Assembly: GCF_003576645.1 (NCBI RefSeq)
Contig: NC_044922.1
Span: forward strand, 23,932,834-23,996,833
Reading direction: 5' to 3'
From: Ipomoea triloba
Lineage: Eukaryota; Streptophyta; Magnoliopsida; Solanales; Convolvulaceae
Length of the DNA: 64,000 bases
Part shown: positions 45,076-57,849 of the stretch, in pieces
How positions within the stretch are numbered: the first letter of the stretch is position 1
Layout of the letters: the number at the start of each line of letters is the position of its first letter
Notes under the pieces: model-generated
Seen by the model: only the letters and a program-made list of their open reading frames with translations
Database searches by the model: none
Told to the model about the DNA's origin: nothing
Position numbers and translations under genes: made by a program

Positions 45076-45351
45076 AATAAATAAATAAATATAAATATTA
45101 CATGTATGTATTAAAATTTTATATTGAATGCATGGAAGATGTCATTTTTTTTCCCTCAATTTTTATTATAGGTCAAAAGTAGGGGAGGGTAGACTAATGA
45201 CTTTTATGGTTACGTACTAAAACATTTGAATACAATGGTGGGGTAATTAAAATAAACAAACAAATATAATAATTAGAATCAAATATGACAATATGGTATA
45301 AAAGTGGTCATCCAAATGCCACTTATGATTAGAATAGGATGCAAACATAAT
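44881..45351. other. AT-rich intergenic
   Basis: Contains an imperfect TAAATAAATA/TA microsatellite at 45030-45090. No gene seen. Confidence 0.4.
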
Positions 45352-45354
45352 TAA

Positions 45355-45751
45355 GGGTGCGTTTGGAAACGCAGAAAATGATTTCTGAAAATAATTTTTC
45401 GGGTTTCTAGTGTTTGGCTAGAGGGGGAAATGGAAGTCAATGAAAAATAGGGGTGTGGTCATTAGAGAATTAAGGTGATTTTTTGAAAAATGATTTCCCT
45501 TTTTTTGGGGGGAAGCCATTTTCTGTTTGTAGCAGGGGAACATCCAATCACCCGCTGCTGCAGCCACCACCACTACCATCATTGTATATTTAAAATATTT
45601 AAAATTAAAAATAATTATACTCATTTTTCAGAAAATGAACGTAACACACCAAGACAATTTTGCAGAATGCAACCAAACACAGGAAAAGAAAATGTTTTCT
45701 AAAAAATGACACATTTTCTAGAAATTATTTTTCTGCTTTTCAAATGGACCC
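45355..45751. mobile_element. Tourist-like MITE, TSD TAA
   Basis: Ends GGGTGCGTTTGGAAACGCAGAAAATG and an inverted CAGAAAAATAATTTC...GGACCC, flanked by TAA at 45352-45354 and 45752-45754. A related end lies at 59385 and in inverted form at 60130-60160. Confidence 0.7.
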
Positions 45752-45754
45752 TAA

Positions 45755-46982
45755 GTTAATTTTAAATTCGAAAAAGTGCAATTTTGACCTTTCAATATTT
45801 CTTAGTTGTTTTAGACCTTGACTATTATGGGTTCTTCTACTGGTGGTTTGAAGAAAATTTTATTAAGTTGGAAAAAGCATGTGCACGTGCTGAAATTGTA
45901 ATGATATACATGTTTTTCATTAATCTTAATAGAGTTCTTCAAATTGTTATTCGAAGGGCTAAAATTGCACCGATTTAAAATAATGAGGTAGACATTTGTT
46001 TACTTATAATAATTTGTAGTTTTTCCTATAAAAAAAATTGAAGTTAAAACGATGAAATGCTAATGATTGAAGGGTCTCCATTTCAAATTTTTAATTTTTA
46101 AAATCGTATTATATGCACATTAAAATCTCTCTTTATCTTATTTTATATGACTTCTTTATTAATATTTATTAGTTAAATTATCTCTTCCTTCTTCACTTAT
46201 GTTCTTTAATATTTTAATACATTTTAAATTTGACATTTTGTGTTTAATAATATATTTAATATAATACCTAAATATAAATTTTATACATTAATAGTACTAA
46301 ATTAAATATTAAGAAAAAAAAATTACAAGTAACTTGGATACAATATCATTGCAAGTATAAACCCTTTTAAAGCATCCAATTGGCAAATAGTTTTTTTTCT
46401 TTTTTTTTTTGTGGAAATAGTTAGTCATTAGAATTCGCAAGTTGAGTAGGGACTCCAAATTTATTTTTCAAATTCTGTGTGTATTCACAAGTTTCACATG
46501 GTGGGATGTGTATAAATAAATAGACTGAAGGATCAAATTGGAGCATTAATATAATTAATTTAAATATGCTTTGAACAATCAACAATGACAACTCACGTAT
46601 CAAAAATTAAAAATAAATTAAAAAACCAACATGGACCACTCGATAGAAGGCGGCGGAACTTTCTTGGGGAGAGAATGTCACAATGGCGAAAATATAAAAT
46701 ATTTGGATAATTAATATATAATTCTACTTGGGGAAATCTAACAATTTTAAGGATTTCTAACAAATTTTAATTTTAAATATTTTGCCAATTACCATGTAAT
46801 GTGATGACCTCTTGATTACCATTTCAGATAAATAGTCATATGTTCAGACACTCGTGGTGGAGCTTAAATTTTTTGAGCTAAAAATATTTAAGAAAGTATG
46901 AGTATTTTTCAAAAATATTCTAAAACATTCTCTCTTGTCTTGCAACTTTGCATACTCTTTTCTTGAAACCAAAGGTGGTGTT
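45755..46982. other. AT-rich intergenic, nothing recognised
   Basis: No ORF, RNA gene or clear repeat could be supported. Confidence 0.4.
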
Positions 46983-46985
46983 TTA

Positions 46986-47288
46986 GAGTGTGTTTGGATC
47001 GCGCATGAGAATCAAAATCGGAATGGGTATCAAATACTTGGTAATAGTAATGAGGTTTGGTAAAAATATTTTATATGTTTGGTTGTAGGGTGGAATGCAA
47101 ATGATGATTATTAATAGTTGGGAAGCAGCTGAGGAGAAAGGAAATGAAATCCATATTTTGTTAAAGAATGAGTTTTGCAATTAAAGGTTATCAAAACCTA
47201 TAGTAGTGTTTTAAAAACATGTCAACCAAATAATAATAATGACTTTGATACACATTCTTAATAGTTAAACCCGTAACCAAACACACCG
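46986..47288. mobile_element. Tourist-like MITE, TSD TTA
   Basis: Ends GAGTGTGTTTGGATCGC and GTAACCAAACACACCG, flanked by TTA at 46983-46985 and 47289-47291; 303 bp, non-coding. Confidence 0.65.
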
Positions 47289-47519
47289 TTAGTTATACTT
47301 GTGTTTCACTTTTATCCGACCAAGTGAATTTCTCATATTGTTGATCGAATTAAAGAAAACCGTACTATTCCTGAATATTGACATTTTGGAATTATATTAT
47401 TATTAGACACGTGCAGGTTGGAAATTATATGTTTCACGAATAAAGCGGTCCATAAATTCAATGTATGTTAGGATATATTTCAGATGAAGAATGAAGTCTC
47501 TTTTTTTTTTTTCTTCTTT

Positions 47520-48262
47520 TTTGTTTTTTCAAGTGGAAGGTAGTGGAGGGGGACAATTGTTATGCCATGGACTTGAGTTCACCTGTGAATTTGGGTTCAA
47601 AACGGCGTCGTTTTGTTTCAAAACGACACCGTCTGAATTTTATTTTTTTAAAAAAAAAAACTTCTTTCCTTGCCGTTAACTTGTCGTTTGTCTTTAGAAT
47701 TCGTTCATCTATATTTATAATTTTTGAACTCTATATTCACAATTTCATAATTCTATATTCAAAATTAAAGAACTCTATATTCACAATTACAGAACTCTAC
47801 ATTCAATAGTATAACACAATTTTTGAACTCTATATTTACAATTTTTAAACTCTATATTTACAAAAAAAATATATATATATATCATTAGCCGAGGAAACGG
47901 TGCCACTAACGACATTGTTATTCCAGACGCGCGTTTTGGACTTGGGTCCACTTTGCAAGGTGAACCCGGATCCATATAGCATAATTTGCTGGGAGGGGAG
48001 CAGTCAATCATAATTCCATACACCATGGTCCACACATTTGTGTGAATCATAAATAAAAAGTACATTTTTAATATACTAAAGTACATTAATTGTATGCATA
48101 AAGTACATTATTTAAAACTACATGATTTTTTTATATATTATCAAATAATGTACCTTGACTACCTTCAGTATACAAATAATGGACTTTTAATATATTAAAA
48201 GTGTATATTGCATTCATGATCCACACAACTATGTGGACCATAATCCACACAATAATTTGATG
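47520..48262. repeat. Phrase-repeat element P2 (two parts)
   Basis: Part one: GCCATGGACTTGAG, AAAACGGCGTCGTTTTG (palindromic), then about seven copies of GAACTCTATATTCACAATTT, then TTTTGGACTTGGGTCCACTTTGC. Part two: ACCATGGTCCACACATTTGTGTG, ACTAAAGTACATTAATTG phrases, then CACACAACTATGTGGACCATAATCC. Termini match the P family; interior phrases do not. Confidence 0.5.
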
Positions 48263-48634
48263 GGGAGGGCTTGGGTGGGCGTAGGGTCGACCCTGTGCAT
48301 GTGCGACCATGGTAGTGGTTGAGGGCCCGAATATTTTTCTTTAATCTTTTATTTATAATCTATTAATTTTTATACTTGATAATTATATTTATATAGTTCA
48401 TGTATTAGTTTTAATTGCAATTTAAAATAAAATTTTGGAAGAAATTGATATAAAAAATTTGTGAATGATTTTAATTTGGATATAAATGTGCATGAAGAAT
48501 GTCACTTTTATGTTAAATTTTGACTTATACTTTTCTTTGTTGAATATTTTATGCATTATATATTTTAACAAAAGTTTTTTGTAATAAATATTACGGAGTA
48601 CGTTTTTATTTTATATTTGCACTTATATAATACA

Positions 48635-48760
48635 CTAGTTTTACACGCGAATTACACGCCTAATTTAATGTTCAATGTTTGTATTTAAATAATTAATTCA
48701 AAGTATATCAATGCAAGATTATATAGGAGAAGTTCTTTATAGTTGGCATTAAAATTAATG
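48635..48760 (-). mobile_element. Helitron 3' terminus, second copy
   Basis: Minus strand GGCGTGTAATTCGCGTGTAAAACTAG then T; the next ~100 bp match the terminus at 8006 (TTAAATAATTAATTCAAAGTATATCAATGC-type words). The body and 5' end were not defined. Confidence 0.5.
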
Positions 48761-49099
48761 TTTAATTTGCATTTTTCTAAAAATAATTATGAAAATACAT
48801 ATTGTAGTTGGTATGGTGTTTGATGGTAGATACTACTTTTGGTTAGAATTATTATAAGTTTTGTTAATTTTCTTTTAGATAGGTTTATCAATTTCTTTGT
48901 CTTTATTACTGGTAGTGTATCAGGTGCAATTGAGTTACTAGTGCTAGTTTGCAAAAATAATTGAAACTTGTCTAATTAGTTTTGTTACATTAAAGAAATG
49001 GATGCATGTAATCCCTAAGTTGATTCCCTTATACTAATATTTATAAAAGTAACCCCATCATTTTTTAGCTATTGATTATCCTAGACGGATGAATCAAAT

Positions 49100-49143
49100 T
49101 AGTCTACCCTTATCACGAGAAACCTCGTGATAAGGGTAGACTA
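49100..49143. repeat. Perfect 20-bp inverted repeat with 4-nt loop
   Basis: TAGTCTACCCTTATCACGAG, loop AAAC, then the exact complement. There is no U tract for a terminator reading. It stands at the left edge of a block with CTTAAGGTGCATG phrases (49270-49560). Confidence 0.85.
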
Positions 49144-49627
49144 TATATATATGGTTCAAATGCGGTAGTGCGGTGAGAGGAGAGTCATTATTGATCTTGC
49201 CAAAATCAACGTTCAGGATTAATAACGTTTAAAAAATGCAGTGGCAATTTGGTCATTTTCCATATTGGTCAAACTCAAGGTGGGTGACTTTTTTCTTAAG
49301 GGGCGTGATTTTTTTCTTAAGGTGCGTGGTTTTGAGCTTAAGGGCGTTAGTTGTTGAAACTTAAGTACGTTGGTCTAAGCTTTAGGTGCATGATTTTCTT
49401 TCTTAAGGTGCATGAGTTTTCTTCTTAATTGCGATTTTTTTTTTTTTTTTTTGCAGTTCCAAAACACAAACAATATTCTTTATAAGATTTTCTCTACAAA
49501 GTCATATTTATGTTAATCCAGCTTAAGGTGTGTAGATTAGAAGTTTAAGGTGCATCAGTTTAATTTTTTTTTTTAAAGAATAGATCACCACACCGGAACC
49601 CTTCAATTCCCCGTACTATATATATAT
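49144..49627. repeat. CTTAAGGTGCGTG phrase block
   Basis: CTTAAGGTGCGTGGTTTT, CTTAAGGGCGTTAG, TTTAGGTGCATGATTTTC and TTAAGGTGCATGAGTTTTC succeed one another. GCGGTAGTGCGGTGAGAGG at the left is roughly inverted as GATCACCACACCGG at the right. It is built like the P elements, with other words. Confidence 0.45.
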
Positions 49628-49757
49628 TGAGTACTATTGACTTTGTTACAATGCAGTATCTATTCATAACTACTTTCTCAACCTACTGAAGCACAAAAAG
49701 ACTCACTCCATTTTCATATGGGAGTGCAACCGGTGCCACTAGACAACAAGGTCGATC
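49628..49757 (-). mobile_element. tRNA-derived SINE, copy 3
   Basis: Minus strand ACCTTGTTGTCTAGTGGCACC (A box) leads to AGGTTGAGAAAGTAG and an A/T-rich tail. The B-box segment is deleted. Confidence 0.55.
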
Positions 49758-50281
49758 TTGATGATCTAAATCATTCCTAATAATGCAAAAGCATATATAA
49801 TTAAAATATTGAGTCTTAATCTAATAATCAAAAGAGGATTAATTAAATGAAAAAAGAAATAAAAAACTTAACATAGATTTGTTTTAACAAAAATGCAATG
49901 ATTTTCAAAGTTCATTATTTGTAATCTTTGATGCTATGAGTTAACGGAATATTCCGTTACTAAAGTTTGCACTGACGAAATGCGAGGTATTTAGGAAAAA
50001 GTAAATGATACAATAAAAGATAAAGTAGAAAAAATAATAATAAAAATATTAAAATCAAAATAATATGAACAATTCATTTCAACCAACAATTAAACCAATA
50101 ATATTTTTTAGTTCCCGTTATAAGCGTAACTTTATTGGTCGATATTACATTTAGTATATTAGTAAAAGTAAAAATGAAGGTCCAAATTCAACTATTAAAC
50201 ATGCACGGTCCCTAATTTTATAGGATTGGCCTGGGATGCAGCAGGGATGGAGAGGGTGCATGATCTCCCTCTTCCCAACTA
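49758..50281. other. AT-rich intergenic, nothing recognised
   Basis: No gene or clear repeat. Confidence 0.4.
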
Positions 50282-50557
50282 GGGGTGTGCATTCGGTTAA
50301 CCGAACCGAATTAACCAAAATTTTAAAACCTTTAACCGTTAACCGAACCGAAGTTTGTGTTACCGAATTAACCGAACCGAAATTTTTTTTTCTGTTAACT
50401 TGATTAACCGAATTTTTTAAACCTAAAATATAAAATTCTAAAAATAACACCTAAAATAATAAATCCAATTAAAATAAAACACAAATTATCCATAACTTCA
50501 AATATTCAAACACTCATAACTTCAAATCTTCAATCCAATTAGTATTTAGTATTTATA

Positions 50558-50620
<63 letters not shown>

Positions 50621-50766
50621 TCGGTTAACCGTTCGGTTAATTTGGTTAACTGACCTTTCGAACCGAATTATTAACCGTTAACCGAATTTTCAAGATTCCT
50701 TTAACCATTAATCGAACCGAATTTTTCGGTCGGTTAATCGAAAAATTTCGGTAAATTGCACACCTC
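50282..50766. mobile_element. MITE with GGTTAACCGAACCGAA motifs
   Basis: Ends GGGGTGTGCATTCGGTTAACCG and TTTCGGTAAATTGCACACCTC are inverted repeats, flanked by TA. The interior is dense in GGTTAACC palindromes and has a 60-bp TA run (50563-50620). No coding. Confidence 0.65.
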
Positions 50767-51385
50767 TATTCCCTACACTTAATGCGACCTTTTTTTTTTT
50801 TTTGTTAATTTTATCCATAAAAAGTTAAATTCGTAGCTTCAAGAATTTACATCTTCACCCGATAAAATGATGAAAGGGTAAATGAATAAATCACAGTGAC
50901 AAAAAATTAGATGTGGGAATGCTCTTATCTAGGCATAGACGACCAGGGTGGACTACTATTTAATTTACCCCACGTTATGACTATTTGCGGAAGTAATTGA
51001 CCGGTCAAATTAAGCACACTCGTTAAAGTTGATGTTGGATGGTTCCAGTCAAGTCCTAAGAATGTTCGGTAAAATAAGATGTCTAGAAAAAAGAAACACT
51101 GGTGGGTGGCTGGTATTAGTTGATGTCCACGTCCATCCACTCAATCCAAATGCATGCATTTATGTCTTTTTATTTCATATATGCATGCAGGCTTATGGAC
51201 ATAATAAAACATTAAATCATTGTTTAATTAATTAATTCCATATGTGCCCCCTGGAACTTTTCTTCCAGATTGAATTCATTCCTGGCATGCTAACCGCCAA
51301 ACGCGACCCTCCTTATCATATATTTATATTTATAGTCAGCATCATCGTACTCAGATAGATCGAGGATTCGAGCAACAACGTAAAA
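50767..51385 (+). promoter_or_regulatory. Upstream region of the ERF gene
   Basis: TATATTTATATTTATAG at 51318-51334 is the best TATA candidate, 52-68 bp before the ATG. Non-coding otherwise; short ORFs on both strands are accidental. Confidence 0.45.
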
Positions 51386-51856
51386 ATGGAGAACGAGGAG
51401 AGGGTAATAAGAAGAGAGAACAAATACCGAGGAATTCGAAGACGGCCGTGGGGGAAGTACGCGGCGGAGATTCGCGACCCCAACCGGAACGGAGCTCGTC
51501 TTTGGCTTGGCACGTTCGACACGGCGGAGGAGGCGGCGCGTGCGTACGACCGCGCCGCGTATGCGTTCAGGGGCCACCAGGCCATTCTTAACTTCCCCAA
51601 CGATGGGCATTACGCTGGCGGTAATGTAGTGCCGGCGGCGGCGGCTCCGGGACCAAGCTCCTCCACGCCACCGCCGCCACCGCCGCCGTCTACTTCTTCA
51701 GTTTATGTGCCTTCATTCTCTGTGACTAGGGAAGACTATTATGAGCGCGTGGGGGACATGTCTGAGGATAAGATTATTGAATTTGAGTACTTGGATAACA
51801 ATCTGCTCGAGGATTTGCTTGGGTCACAAGTCAACAAAAGATCAAAGCTTCGTTAG
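51386..51856 (+). CDS. Small ethylene-response factor (AP2/ERF) with EDLL motif
   Basis: A single exon, 156 aa. The AP2 domain spans about residues 13-71 ([51 protein letters not shown]) with the Ala and Asp typical of the ERF subfamily. A Pro/Ser/Ala-rich linker follows (poly-Pro from CCG/CCA repeats). [14 protein letters not shown] at about 132-145 is the EDLL activation motif, then a basic tail NKRSKLR. Size and motif fit the Arabidopsis ERF095-098 (TDR1) group: nuclear, GCC-box binding activators in ethylene, jasmonate and defence responses. The coding GC is well above that of the flanks. A decayed piece of a paralogue is at 61570. Confidence 0.92.
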   Translation: MENEERVIRRENKYRGIRRRPWGKYAAEIRDPNRNGARLWLGTFDTAEEAARAYDRAAYAFRGHQAILNFPNDGHYAGGNVVPAAAAPGPSSSTPPPPPPPSTSSVYVPSFSVTREDYYERVGDMSEDKIIEFEYLDNNLLEDLLGSQVNKRSKLR

Positions 51857-52196
51857 AAGAAGCAAAGATTGAACTGATGACAGATTGAGACAAATTGAGT
51901 TTCACTAGTGGCAGTGTAGTCTATAAATTTAGATTTGTTATTTATTACGGTTGAAACTAGCTAAGAGAATGTGGGTTTTCAAGTAGATCGAATTGTATTG
52001 CTTGATTTAATTTGTTTCGATCGTCTACGTGTTTGATTCTTATTGTGTTGTAAATTCCAGGCATGTATTCATACATGTGAAACTTTCAGTATTATGGCAT
52101 TATTATCCCACAAGAACGTCTGTACCCATGCATACATAATGCATGAAGTTTTCACTATTATATTCAATCATTTTACAATTTGGTTTTTGCAATCTA

Positions 52197-52451
52197 TTAA
52201 TTACTAAAAATTACATAAATATCGTGCTGAGTTAGTTGAACTATTCCTGCAGTTTCGGCTGCCCCTTCTGTGCGCTTTTTGAGGGCGGCGATGAGGTCGT
52301 GGCGGCTGCCGGCGGATCGGAGAGTGACGGTCATGGACCCCATCGCCAATTCGCCAGTCTTGTGGTCAACAGAAACGGGGGCATTTATTTTGAATTGGGT
52401 TCTTATTGAGAGCTTGACTTGAAATGATATCAAAGTTTTAGAGCGTGCCAA
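52197..52451 (-). other. GC-rich ORF, unrecognised
   Basis: 84 aa (FKINAPVSVDHKTGELAMG; LRSAGSRHDLIAALKKR). The first two-thirds have gene-like composition, and the stop-proximal part is AT-rich. I do not recognise the family. It may be an exon relic or an accidental frame in a former gene. It lies 340 bp after the ERF stop on the opposite strand. Confidence 0.3.
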
Positions 52452-52739
52452 CCATATTCTATTTTAGTATTTTCTATCCACTTCTAACTTGAACCCTCGG
52501 AAAATCTATACTATATATAAAAGCATTATCCTCCTCCAAAATTTCCCGCCCAAACGTAGGGGCATTTTAGTAATATGGTAATTATTATTCTAATTATAAT
52601 TAATTAATATTATTCTATTATAATATTAGTAATTATGGTAATCATAATATATTATATATAGTATAGATTGGTAATTAGTTATTAGTAATTATGGTAATTT
52701 CTTATTAGTAATTATGTTAATTATTATGATAGTATATTT

Positions 52740-53360
52740 GTATTTTATAGATTAATACATATACGTGCATTAATGTAATACCACTGAAAATTGTTTATAC
52801 ATATACGTGCATTAATGTAATACCACTGAAAATTGTTTATACATATACGTGCATTAATGTAATACCACTGAAAATTGTTTATGGTAATTAATTATTAAAT
52901 GTAATACCACTGAAAATTGTTTATGGTAATTAATTATTAGGATAGTATATTTATATTTTATAGATTAATACATATACGTGCATTAATGTAATACCACTGA
53001 AAATTGTTTATAGTAATTAATTATTATGATAGTATATACTGAAAATTGTTTATAGTAATTAATTATTATGATAGTATATTTATAAAATTGTTTATAGTAA
53101 TTAATTATTATGATAGTATATTTATATTTTATAGTATAGTAATTAATTATTATGATAGTATATTTATATTTTATAGATTAATACATAATTATTATGATAG
53201 TATATTTATATTTTATAGATTAATACACATACGTGCATCAATGTAATACCACTGAAAATTGTTTACGATAATTAATTATTATGATAGTATATTTGTATTT
53301 TATAGATTAATACATATACATGCATTAATGTAATACCACTAACAAATGTTTATGGTATAG
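52740..53360 (+). repeat. ~88-bp tandem repeats inside the Helitron
   Basis: The unit ATACATATACGTGCATTAATGTAATACCACTGAAAATTGTTTA and GGTAATTAATTATTATGATAGTATATTTATATTTTATAGATTA occurs about seven times, whole or truncated. Confidence 0.75.
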
Positions 53361-53655
53361 ATTTATTTATTTATTATGGTAGAAAATAATAATATATATC
53401 TATATAATAATATATAAAAATATATTAGTTATAATTGTATGGAATTCTATTAATTATAATTGAATTCCATATATATTATATTCCAATACCTATTTGTTTA
53501 CAATTCCATTTATTTATTACCAATTATCAATTATTACCAAAAGATATGTTATTATTACGTTAATGGTGAAAACATATGAATGGCAATCAAATGAATTACC
53601 AATTACCAATTATTACCAATTACCAATAATAACTCTGTCTCTCTCTCTTTATGGC

Positions 53656-53940
53656 TATAAATACAAGAAGAAACCCAGTCAACCACCACCACCAATTTTA
53701 ACCTCTCTTAGTTCTGTTGTTTTTCATTTGTGAAAGCATCAATGTACATAGGAAGAACCACCCTTCTCCAAAAAAGTGTGACACGTTTTTTGTTTTTTTT
53801 TTTACTGTTCTTATCTTATCTTTTTTTTTTTTTTTTTTTTAGGTTATATTCATTGCAGGTTCTTATATTTTGCAATCACAAGCGCGGGAGTTAATCGTTG
53901 GTAGCTTCAATTGTCGAAAGGTAAGCTAATTTGTCAAATA
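53656..53940 (+). promoter_or_regulatory. Promoter-like segment inside the Helitron
   Basis: TATAAATA at 53656-53663 after pyrimidine-rich TCTGTCTCTCTCTC. Further on, TTGCAG/GTTCTTATATTTTGC...GAAAG/GTAAGC (about 53857-53920) looks like a small exon with acceptor and donor. No ORF follows, so it may be the leader of a deleted helicase gene or a captured promoter. Confidence 0.35.
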
Positions 53941-54379
53941 ACTACAACTTTTATTCTAAGTATTAACTATTCTTTTTTAATTGATTTTTTTAACTATTCG
54001 TTCATATTTGAAATCTTATATTTCCAGCTCTCTTGATTTTTTAATTACAAATGTAGATATTTGGAGCCTAATAAGCAATGTGATGCAAAGGATAATGGAT
54101 CTGTTAAGAGATGTGAAAGTTGAGAAGAAATTAATAGAATATTTTCCTGTTGAAATCATTGTCATTTTATGTTTTTGGGCATTAAAGATTTCAAATTTTA
54201 AATTTTTGTAATTTGTTTAAATATTAACATTTCATGGTTTTACATTACTTTGAATATGTAGTTGTTTTATTCATTTATTCATACCATGTTCAGAGGTGAA
54301 ATTATAGTTCAAAAAAATAATATTAAAAAATAATTAACTGAAAATTAAACGGCACGGAATTTAGGCCATTTGAAAAAGT

Positions 54380-55900
54380 AAATTAATATTAATATTTGAT
54401 TGAAAATTGAACAAAAAAGGAATTGAATTTATTTTGACAATTAAATTATTAAAATTATATTAATAATATTAATATTTATGAAGGAAAAAAGAAAATGAAT
54501 ATATTAATATTTCATTGGAAATATAATTGGTAATTATATTTTTATAATTATATTACTTATTAATTATATGGAAATGAATATTAAAATATTTTTATGAATG
54601 AAAAAGAAAATCTGTTATTAATATTATGTTACTAATGTTACTAATTGGCACAGGAATCAGGCCAAATAAAAAAGAATATCAATAATAAAAATTCACTATA
54701 AATATAACATACTTTTCCCTATGCAAAAATTAGTAACCACCAAATGAAATATTAGCAAAAAAAAATGAAGGAAAAAGAAATGGAAATGAATATATGAAGA
54801 AAAAATGAAATGAATATATTCATATTTCACTGGAAATATAATCGAAAATTATATTATAATTATAATTATATTAATTATTTAGAATGAGAAAAAATAAATT
54901 TATTAATAATTCACTAAAAATATATTCAACAATTATATTTTTATAATTATATTACTTTTTAATCATATGGAAATTAAAAATAACTTTTTATGAACGAAAA
55001 GAAAATAAATATTACTAATTGGCAAGGAATCTGTTATTAATATTTTCTTACTAATTGGCAAGGAATCAGGCGAATGAAAAATGAATGGATGGAAAGTAAT
55101 ATTAATTCTTTTGATGAAGGAAAAAGGAAATGAAAATGGAATATTATGAAAAATAAAATGAATATATTAATATTTCACTCGAAATATAACACAACTTTTC
55201 CCTACGAAAAAATTAGTAACCACCAAATGAATGATTAGGAAAAAATTATAAAGGAAATTTGAATGTAAAATAATATTAATTCTTTTTATGAAGGAAAAAG
55301 GAAATGAAATATTAGGAAAAATGAAATCAACATATTAATATTTCATTAGAAATATAACACAGCTTTCTCTACAAACAAATTAGTAACCACCAAATAAAAT
55401 ATTAGGAAAATATTATGAAGAAAAAAGAATGGAAATGAATATTAATTTTTTTATGAAGGAAAATGAAAATGAATATATTTATAAGGAAATGAAATATTAG
55501 GAAAAATGAAAGGAATATATTAATATTTCACTGGAAATATGACACAACTTTCCATATGAAAAAATTAGTAACCAACAAATGAAATAATAGGAAAAAGGAA
55601 TGAAGATCAATATTAATTCTTTTTATGAAGGAAAAATGAAATGAATATATTTAAAAGGAAATGAAATATTAGGAAAAACGAAATGAATATATTGATATTT
55701 CACAGGAAATATAGCATAGCTTTCCCTACAAAAGAATTAGTAACCAACAAATGAAATATTACGAAAAAATTTATGAAGGAAAAATGAATGACAATCAATA
55801 ATTCTTTTTATAAAGGAAAAAGGAAATGATTATATTCAAAAGGAAATTAAAACATTAGGAAAAATAAAATGAATATATTAATATTTCATTGGAAATATAA
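54380..55900 (+). repeat. ~180-bp diverged repeats inside the Helitron
   Basis: TATTAATATTTCACTGGAAATATA, ACACAACTTTCCCTACG and AATTAGTAACCACCAAATGAA recur about eight times in order. No coding. Confidence 0.7.
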
Positions 55901-56585
55901 TATGCAATTATATTATTATAATTATATAAATTAAATATTAATTAATTAATAATTATATTAATAAATAGTACTCCATAATAATTAATATTTAATAATAATA
56001 ATAATAATTTTTGTATATACGAATTGATATTCCTATTAATGAAAAATAATTAATTTAGTGTAATTGACTAATAATAATTGCCTAATAATTATTATGGTAA
56101 TTAAGCTAAATATTGGTCGTTGAATTTATTTTTATACTCCGTAATAATTAAAGTTAAATTATTTCTCATTTTTCCATATTTATTTATTTTTGTAATAATA
56201 TAATTACTTAAGTTATATTAAATATAAATCTTTTAAGATAATTGTAAACAAACACGTCATATATTATTCAATTAATTGAGTGATACGTTTGCACTAATCT
56301 TATAATCAAATAAATGTACATATTCAATATTATATTTTTTTAAAAAATAATTTTATCTTTAATTTTATTATCTAAATAAATAATACAAAAATTTATCCGT
56401 GAATAAAATTTTCTCTCATTCAAGCAAAGAAAACATCAGAAAACATAATCAATCCAACTAATTTCATCAATTGCACTGTACTATATAATATTCGATGTTA
56501 TAATTTATATAATGGTATATCGATCCAGATATTCTTAAAATATTATAACAAATTCATTTCGTGCAACGCACGGGCGAAAATACTA

Positions 56586-57665
56586 TTTTGATAATACAAT
56601 AAGATATGGAGAAAATTGATATGATGAAAAGTAGATAACTTAAACCCCAATCATTATACCATGTATCACTCACATAAATTACATTTTTAATACACTAAAT
56701 GTACATTTTAATACCTTTAAAGGCTCATGTATTGATCAATGTACATTATTTGAGTACTTAATGTTCATTATTTAGTATATTAGCTATCTACCAGATAATG
56801 TACCTTCAGTAGTACACCAATAATGTATCTTCAATATATAAAAAAAATGAACATTTATTCATGATTCACAATATAATTTCCCTTAAACCCTAGCTAATCT
56901 ATGCCCACCGTCACTTGTTATACCATGGACCAGGGTCCATATTGCATTAACATATTATGCACACTCAATTTATTTATAAACACATAATTTATTAATTACA
57001 TGCACATAATATGTTAACTGCAAATACATAATCTGAATGTCATTTTGAACCAAGATCCACAAGGCAAAGTTGACCCTGATCCATGGTATAATTTGCCTCC
57101 CATCGCCACAAATTTTACTATAGGTTACGTTGTGGTCCACATGGACTATAGCCAAAATAATGTCGTTTTAAGTTTTTCCGTTAATAATGGTAGAGGAAAA
57201 ATTAGCAACTTCTGTCATTATTCAGTTTTATTTAATAAACACAATATTTTTATTACAATACCACTACAATATCATTCTAATTCAATTATAGTTTTATGTG
57301 ACAATATGCACGTACTCAATATCTAGTGCTTGCTATTCAGTTGCATTTTATACACAATGTAGTTTCATTATTACAACACCACTAAACTATCATTATTATT
57401 CAACTACAATTTCATTTTACAATATACACTCAATATATGAGATTTGCTATTTAGTTTTATTTTATACACACTGTAAATTCATTACAGTACCACCAAAGTA
57501 TCCTTTTAATTAAAATGCAGTTTAATCTAACTTAACAATATACATTCAATATGTGAGACTTGCTATTCAGTTTTATTTTATGTACAATGTAGTTTTATTA
57601 CAACATGCACCACTCAAGTATCATTCTTAATCAACTATAGTTTCATTTGTATTGGCTAATCCCAC
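56586..57665. repeat. Phrase-repeat elements P3 (56640-56900, 56920-57105, 57115-57660)
   Basis: TACCATGGACCAGGGTCC...CCTGATCCATGGTATAATTTG bounds one copy filled with AACACATAATTTATTAATTAC-type phrases. A second, starting GTGGTCCACATGGAC and ATAATGTCGTTTTAAG, is filled with CATTCAATATGTGAGACTTGC and GTATCATTCTTAATCAAC phrases. The TGTACATTA block before them pairs with 63300-63560. Confidence 0.5.
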
Positions 57666-57732
57666 ACACTTTTAATTAAATGCTAAATGGACCAATTAGA
57701 TGCTACCACATCATGAAGGGCTACTCTCTACC

Positions 57733-57849
57733 ATTCATGTTCAAAGCGGTGCTCAATTAGCAGATTTGTTCACAAAAGATCTTAGTAGGACCAGGGTTGA
57801 GTTTAGTTGTTACAAGTCGGGCATGATTGATATTTATACTCCAACTTGA
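57733..57849 (+). pseudogene. Copia pol C-terminal fragment
   Basis: IHVQSGAQLADLFTKDLSRT, then VEFSCYKSGMIDIYTPT and stop, is the end of a copia RNase H domain. The upstream part is lost within 25 codons. TGAGGGGCAGTTAG after the stop is a polypurine-like junction to LTR sequence ending near 57985. Confidence 0.75.

Larger units (their letters stand above)
52505..56585 (+). mobile_element. Complete non-autonomous Helitron, 4.08 kb
   Basis: The 5' end TCTATACTATATATAAAAGC follows an A. The 3' end has the hairpin CGTGC-AAC-GCACG, 13 bp before the terminus GGGCGAAAATACTA, followed by T. The flanks GGAAAA and TTTTGATAATAC are contiguous in the paralogous segment at 63244-63261, which fixes both borders and shows no target duplication, as for Helitrons. 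The last bases are CTA followed by T and not a full CTRR. No Rep/helicase ORF is present. Confidence 0.85.
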
